NCBI RefSeq assembly: GCF_021347895.1
Contig: NC_067115.1
Location: 9,758,064-9,822,063, forward strand
Source: Acanthochromis polyacanthus
Lineage: Eukaryota; Chordata; Actinopteri; Pomacentridae
Direction of reading: 5' to 3'
Length of the DNA: 64,000 nucleotides
In this document: positions 58,351 through 64,000 of the stretch, piece by piece
How positions within the stretch are numbered: position 1 is the first letter of the stretch
Layout of the letters: each line of letters begins with the position of its first letter
Made by a program: the position numbers and the translations under genes
The notes under the pieces: generated by a model
The model's database searches: none
The model's input: the letters and a program-made list of their open reading frames with translations, nothing else
What the model was told of the DNA's origin: nothing

Positions 58351-61300
58351 ACCCGCAGTTTACAATGCAGTCCACATACAATGAATGATATTTCCCAGAG
58401 GAGCTAGTTTAGACCAAAACAGATTTAAGTGGAGTAAATATTACACTTACGTTGACTTATGTTGACAGCATGACTACTGATTAATTCTAATGTCGATCTG
58501 TGTCTACTTTATGTGTCAATAAGCAGCTATTCTCAGCAAACATGCTCTCTGTATCAACTTACACTGAGCCCAAGTGATCAAACATCAATTACATCTGTCT
58601 TAAATGTATTGGATGAAGACAGTTTTGCTTGTTTCCACTGCAAATGAGCTTCAAAATTTGTGCAACACTTATACAACACATATCTGTCTGAGTATCTACC
58701 TTTCAGGCTAGTTAAAAAGCCATGAACAATGGACAGACAGTTGGAGATTAGAATCATTTTTTCAGAAGGTCATAATGTTAACAAGTTCAATACTTTATAA
58801 TGCAACTGAAAATGAAAGAATCTTGTCCACCTTATCACTTCTGGCTATAAAAATTTAAAATCCTTTCATCAGGACTTTCTTTCACAACACACAAAAAAAT
58901 GCTTTGACAGAAACCTTCTGCCTACAAAAGCATAATAATTTGGTCCAAGGCAGCAGTTTCTTCACAGTGTTTTGATTTCACAATGAAATGGGATAAAGGT
59001 GCACTGTGAATCAGCCTGACATACACACTAGTACAAATATCTATCATTAAATCATTTCTAGTAAGTAATGGCTCAAAACTGGACTGTCTCTTCAGACGTG
59101 AGCCAAATTTGCCAGATGGTCAGTCTGGGTCTGGCTGCAGCTCTGCATTTTTCCCCCCTAATGTATGTTACATCTGATTCACTGACACTGACCTACATGG
59201 CAGTGGGAGGAAAGAAGGATAAATAAACCTTTTTGTCTTTATCCAAAACAGAGAAACACAATCTGTGGCCAAGTTTAATGATGACGACAGTTTGTCTTTT
59301 ATTTGAGCAGAAAAGAAAAAAACTGGCCTTTGATGTAACCCAGCCTTTCTGACTTGTACCATTAAATTTAACAGAGTACAACTTGGCTAAAAAAAACTCT
59401 TTTTTCTTTCTCTCTCTTTTTTCCTGTTAATGCTGTGCTCAGTTCCAAACTTCCATCAAAGTGCATACGCCGATCCATCAGACATCTTATATAACGTTCA
59501 CTGCTCATCATTACTGTAATTTACTTCTACTGCAGAGATCAGCTCCTGCTCGCGGTCGTTATTATTCCATTGCAGTTAAATGGACTCCTAAGTGTCATGA
59601 GTCGCTGTTTGGGTAGGATGAAAAGGTTTGCCTTGAGCAACGAGAGGCAGACGGAGTCAGAGAGAGGAGCTGATCGCTGTAAGAAACACGCTTTGCCTTC
59701 CTTCTTACAACTTTTTTTTGTTTCTTTCTTTCTTTTACCACAAAGCTGACTTCTAAAGGCTGCAGTTGCACAACCAGCATTCTTATTTTACATGCCATAC
59801 ATGTGCCCACATATCAGCTTCTAAAAGCCAAAAGTGTATCTTGAGCATTGTAAGTGTTGTTTCAAAAAAATCAAAAGATCTTTCAAGCAGTTTTCATGTG
59901 AATCAGTGAGCTGTATTTTTATATATCCAACAAATCAAATGATTAAGTCTCTTGCCGTGAAAAATTTTCACCACTTTGCAATTTCACTCAGCTTTGTCGA
60001 ACTTTTCAGTGTCTTCCAGCGTATTGTTGTGGTTTTACCTCTTGCCAAAAAGCAGGCAGATGAAACCAGCTATTATCTGGTGAACACATTGGAGAATTTG
60101 TCAGAAATACTGGACTTACATTGGCTAACGGGTCACCAATGGCTGTCCAATGAATGCAAATGTTGATCTGATAGTATAAATTGGCATTGCATTGTTACTG
60201 TTGGCTTAAATACATAAAATATGTGTTTAAAGATAACCCTCCATTTGTTTCGCATTTTATTTCATCACCATTTAACCAGGAAAAGTCACATTAAGATAAC
60301 AAGAGAGAGAGAGAGAGACAAGACAGGTAGCAGCACAGGTAAACAAGTTGCTGATATAAAAGTGAATTGCAGTATCGTACAATTGCAAAAATATATGCTA
60401 TAAGTCATCAAAGTCACTGAACATATTTGAATCTTTGAATTTGTTGGGTTTGTCTCTATAATAGAATCATGTAAGGACTTCATCTCATGTGTAGTGCTTA
60501 AAATGACTTATGTTGTGAATCTTTGCCATATGAATGAAGCTGAATTGAACTGAATTAAATTCTAATCATCATAATTTAGTCTAAAACTAAAAAGAACACT
60601 TTTAAACTTTGATAGTCTGCCTGAAGTTGTGCTATAAGGAACTACAAAACCACAATCACTTGTGCAACAGATATTTTTCTTGTCATTTTCAGGAACTGTT
60701 TCAACAAGGTGGAAGTATCCCACTGAGGTTCCTTTTGGGAATAAAAACCAAACAAAAAATCTGAAATTTCTTTGTAGTTTGTAGCAAGTCACAACACAGT
60801 GTGACGCGGTTTTGCAAGTATTCTCCATGTTTAACTGGGCACACTTACAGAGTGCCATTGTGGGATCTTTAAAGAGTTGCCCAACATTAAAGGGGGCTGG
60901 TGGTAGCAGGTGGTGTGCTGGAGGAAGAGGATCTCCCTGTGGTCCCATTCAGGCCTGAGAGAGAGGACTGAGACAGGTGGTCAACCCCTTTAATGTTCCT
61001 AGGCTTTTAATCTGTGCATGTGGCTCCAAACCAGGGCACACTGTACATTGACCAAGAACTCTTTACTGGCAGAGCTGTGATGTAGATTGTGCTGCTGTTG
61101 CTGGCTGTTTCATGTGGTTTCGAAGGACTCTGTGCATGCCACGGCTCCTTAATCCTCCACTGACATGTGTATTGCTTTCTGCGTTCTGGACACATAATGT
61201 TGTTGGAGCGTTTAAAAATTCTTTGTCACCTGTCCATGACAACTGGCAGCTGACTTATAACCATTTATCTGCTCCTGTTTGTTCTCAGGTTATTCTTGGA

Positions 61301-62119
61301 CAGGCTTAATGTTATTAGAAAAGATGAAAGGACTGTTCATGTAATCCTGGATATCAGAAACGGTTTCAACAAACATAAAACACATAAAAGTAGAAATCCA
61401 ATAGTTGAGATGCCTCCTGAGCAGCCAGAGTTTGGACATGTTTGGTTTTCTGATTTATGTTAAACTTCCTTTCCACTTGAGTATGACCACAGCCAAGTCA
61501 GAGCTGCGAGCCAGTAGGTAAGTGTTTAAAAAGAATCACTGGCTAACAAAAGTAAGTTGCTCTATGTTGTGGAAACAAGCAGATGCGTTCTGAGGGCCGT
61601 AAAGCACAGTAGTATCACTTTGCATAGGGGCTGCCCCTTGTTACCGTTCCTGTTTGACGGATTGCATCATTATCCTAACATTGTTTTTCTGTGTGTGCTA
61701 ACAGGAGGAACTGTCAATATCACCGTTTCGGATTTCATGTTCCCAGGATCCCAAGTGCCACAAAGAGAAAGAAGAATTTTGTTTTGGCCATGAGTTGTCG
61801 ACGTCCTTTGTAACGGGCCTCCTGCTCTGTTTGATGTTGGCAGGGACCCGCCTGCATCTCTGATGAATTTGGCAACAGTGGCCAGTTCCCAACAGCAAAT
61901 GAGTCACTTCTGTTCAAATGCTTAAGAGATCCCCTGCAGGCATTTTAAAGATATAAAAACTATTCTGCTTTGAATCATAATTTCTTTCTCATGTTTCTTT
62001 AATCAATTAGATAAATTATTTGGGTAAAAACTGTCAACAGGGCGTCTATGTTTAAATATAATTTTAAAGTTGTAACTCTCGCTTCCAACAATTGTTGCCT
62101 CGAGTAAGAAAAGGGATGC
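58351..62119. other. Intergenic DNA, nothing recognised
   Basis: AT-rich, with a short (GA)n tract near 60300. The longest open frames (59834-60166 and 60562-60948) show no domain, and neither has recognisable splice partners. Confidence 0.45.
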
Positions 62120-62960
62120 CAGAGCAGAAGTTACTTAAACATGCATTCCTTATGACAGCCAGCAGGGGGCGACTCCTCTGGTTCTAAAAACGGCTGAGAA
62201 TGTGTAGCACTCTAAAGGAAAATTCCCCTACTTCTCACTTGATTTGCTACCTTAGCACGTTCCTAGTGATTTTATGTTCTCATTTGCTGGTTTCAGTTCT
62301 CATTCACTGCAGTATGGTGTTCATTTTGAAATTACAGTCTCATTTAGAGGAAAATAGATTAGAAAGCAGGATATGATTTGGTTGTGGCTCTGCGACCTGT
62401 AATTCAGACGTTGGCATCATATCAGCATGTGTACTATGGTTGGATTCTCAATTAGGCTACGTCTTGCTCACTACGTTTGGTTTTGGTTCCAAAAATTAAT
62501 ACTGTGGTGAAATTCTATACTTGAAGCTTTAAACTAGTCCATCAACTAATTATAGATATCAGGTTTGTTCATCTGTCTTCCAAAAAAGTCCATGATCACA
62601 CTTATTGCCACTTGGACCAGGATTGGCTTCTGAAACTGCTTACAAGCACAAGTCAGATTTTAAGTGAGCTAAGAGGAAATTGAACATTATTTTACATTGT
62701 AAAAGTGAAACATCTCATGGAGGTGGCAGAAGTGGCAAATTCTGGAGTTGAAAAATGAAAGCAATGCTAAGTTTCAAAAACTGCACTTTCTCTAATGGTC
62801 ACTTTAGACTGGCTCCTAAAGTGAGTCAGCCCCTATAGACCTCCATGTTAAAATGTCCAACCTTACAGCAGAAATAAGCACGTCTACAGCCTGGTACAAA
62901 ACAACTCTTTGGTCTCTACAGCTAATTTCTGGATTATGACATCTGTATGAAGGGTGAATT
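62120..62960 (+). repeat. Longer copy of the same interspersed family
   Basis: The first part (62120-62370) shares CAGCAGGGGGCGACTCCTCT, CTACTTCTCACTTGATTTG and CATTTAGAGGAAAAT with 57.5-58.2 kb. The last part (62770-62960) shares ATAGACCTCCATGTTAAAA, CCTTACAGCAGAAATAA and CTACAGCTAATTTC with 6.58-6.73 kb. This ties the two segments into one family. Confidence 0.65.
62159..62171 (+). promoter_or_regulatory. CTCF-like motif in repeat, copy 3
   Basis: CCAGCAGGGGGCG, identical to 58060-58072 and in the same orientation. Confidence 0.5.
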
Positions 62961-64000
62961 AATATAAAACGGACATACTCAAATTTATTAAGACATAAAG
63001 TTGGTTGATTTTTGTATACAGTTTATGAGTAGGACTTTAAGGACAAAGTGTGCAGACATAGCTTCAGAGCTCCAACATTGATCAAATTCACTGTTGAATT
63101 CTTAGTTGTTATTATTGTTTGTCCATTGTGAAAAACTTGACACATAAAACGTGAAATAATCAGAGTTCTTGTTTTGTTCAACCAACAGTCAAAACCACTA
63201 AAATACTCAGACTTTAAGTTTTAGATACTGGAACCTGAGAAAATTAGATTTTTTCTTTAAAAAGACGTACAAACCAGTTGCTTCAACACCACAATAGGCC
63301 TAATCTTGGGAACATCAGGTTAACTGAAGGGGAACTCCAGTCGTTTCTTATCAGTGGAGTGTGCAGAAGATAACTTGTGATTAAACTAAGCAGAAGTTCT
63401 TTCATGAACGGCTAGACTCCGACATCAAAGTGTCGTAGGCCCAGTGACATCAGCAAGTTTATTTTCTCAGAAAGCTCCTCCAAAGCCACAAAGAACAGAC
63501 AACAGTTTACACATAATGAGCTGTACTCCTCATGATGAGTAAACTGATTGTAAAATAGTTGGCATTCCCCTTCAGGTAAAAACATCTAATTCAGCATCAG
63601 TTAAAAATTTCCACTGCAGGACATTAGTTAAGAAGCCTCTAAAGCCTTTAGCACGGTGACAAAAACTGCTGAATCTGTAGCTCTGATTCCAACTTTCCCC
63701 TTGTTTTCAGTACCCTTCACACGAGGAAAGTGCTCTGGCTCTTTTCATTAGTGCCTGTTTGTTCATCCTTGGTAATGATCTCATAAGGGGCTTTTTAGTA
63801 GAACATGGTGCTCTGTGATTGAATGGTTTTATGTAGAGTCAAAGCACTCAGGTTTGCACAGCGGGGAGCCACTTCAGATCACTCAACGCAAATCCCTGTG
63901 GAACTCTGGGGGAAAAAACCATCGATTGCTGCTCAGCCTCCCTCTCTTCCCTCTTTTTCCCCCTCTTCTACCCCCAATTTTTTCCCTCTTGCAGAATAAT
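62961..64000. other. Intergenic DNA to window end, nothing recognised
   Basis: No gene seen. 63650-63900 is less repetitive and could be a conserved non-coding block, but this cannot be judged without alignment. The last 80 bases are pyrimidine-rich. Confidence 0.4.

Noticed and set aside
59834..60166. 110-codon open frame, plus strand
   Set aside because: No recognisable family, AT-rich, and not supported by splice signals or neighbours.
60562..60948. 128-codon open frame, minus strand
   Set aside because: No domain and no supporting context; compatible with chance.

Overview
The window looks like vertebrate, most probably teleost fish, nuclear DNA. Small exons with GT/AG borders sit in large AT-rich introns, and the rest is dense with repeats: Tc1-like elements with IR/DR ends, hAT-type and TTAA-flanked MITEs, L2/Rex1-type LINE pieces and many microsatellites. 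The organism call is an inference; I could run no database search.

The one host gene I can support is on the minus strand: an FRMPD1-type (FERM and PDZ domain containing 1) gene. Its ATG is at 20994-20992 and thirteen coding exons run leftwards to position 1, where the gene leaves the window. Exon ends were set by matching GT/AG borders to reading phase. Every phase is consistent, giving 1,622 coding bases (about 540 codons): a short basic N-terminus, one PDZ domain (about residues 66-142), a complete FERM domain (about 182-505) and the start of the long acidic C-terminal tail. The rest of that tail must lie beyond position 1. A CpG-rich block at 44.74-45.22 kb, with a (CT)n tract and a good donor, is the best candidate for promoter and non-coding first exon. 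Two further non-coding exons with good splice sites (36736-36786 and 36181-36282) may belong to the same 5' leader.

Layout from left to right. 0-21 kb: coding exons, with a Tc1 remnant directly before one splice acceptor (2.3-2.96 kb), a nested MITE complex (4.3-6.25 kb), and a nearly intact 1,636-bp Tc1-type transposon (12212-13847) whose transposase keeps its DD34E triad but has a one-base frameshift near the start. 21-44.7 kb: inferred 5' intron with a common fish interspersed repeat, a broken LINE (25.4-26.45 kb), an AT-rich TIR element (27.3-28.4 kb), LINE 3' tails, a perfect 68-bp-arm hairpin (31524-31665), BED-finger transposase remnants (32.3-32.8 kb) and TTAA MITEs. 45-64 kb: upstream intergenic DNA with no gene I can support. 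It holds a repeat family that carries CTCF-like motifs, plus a few GC-richer blocks that could be regulatory.

I see no clearly new multi-gene system. The observations I would check first are the perfect hairpin, the near-intact Tc1, the 5' leader exons and the repeat-borne CTCF-like sites.
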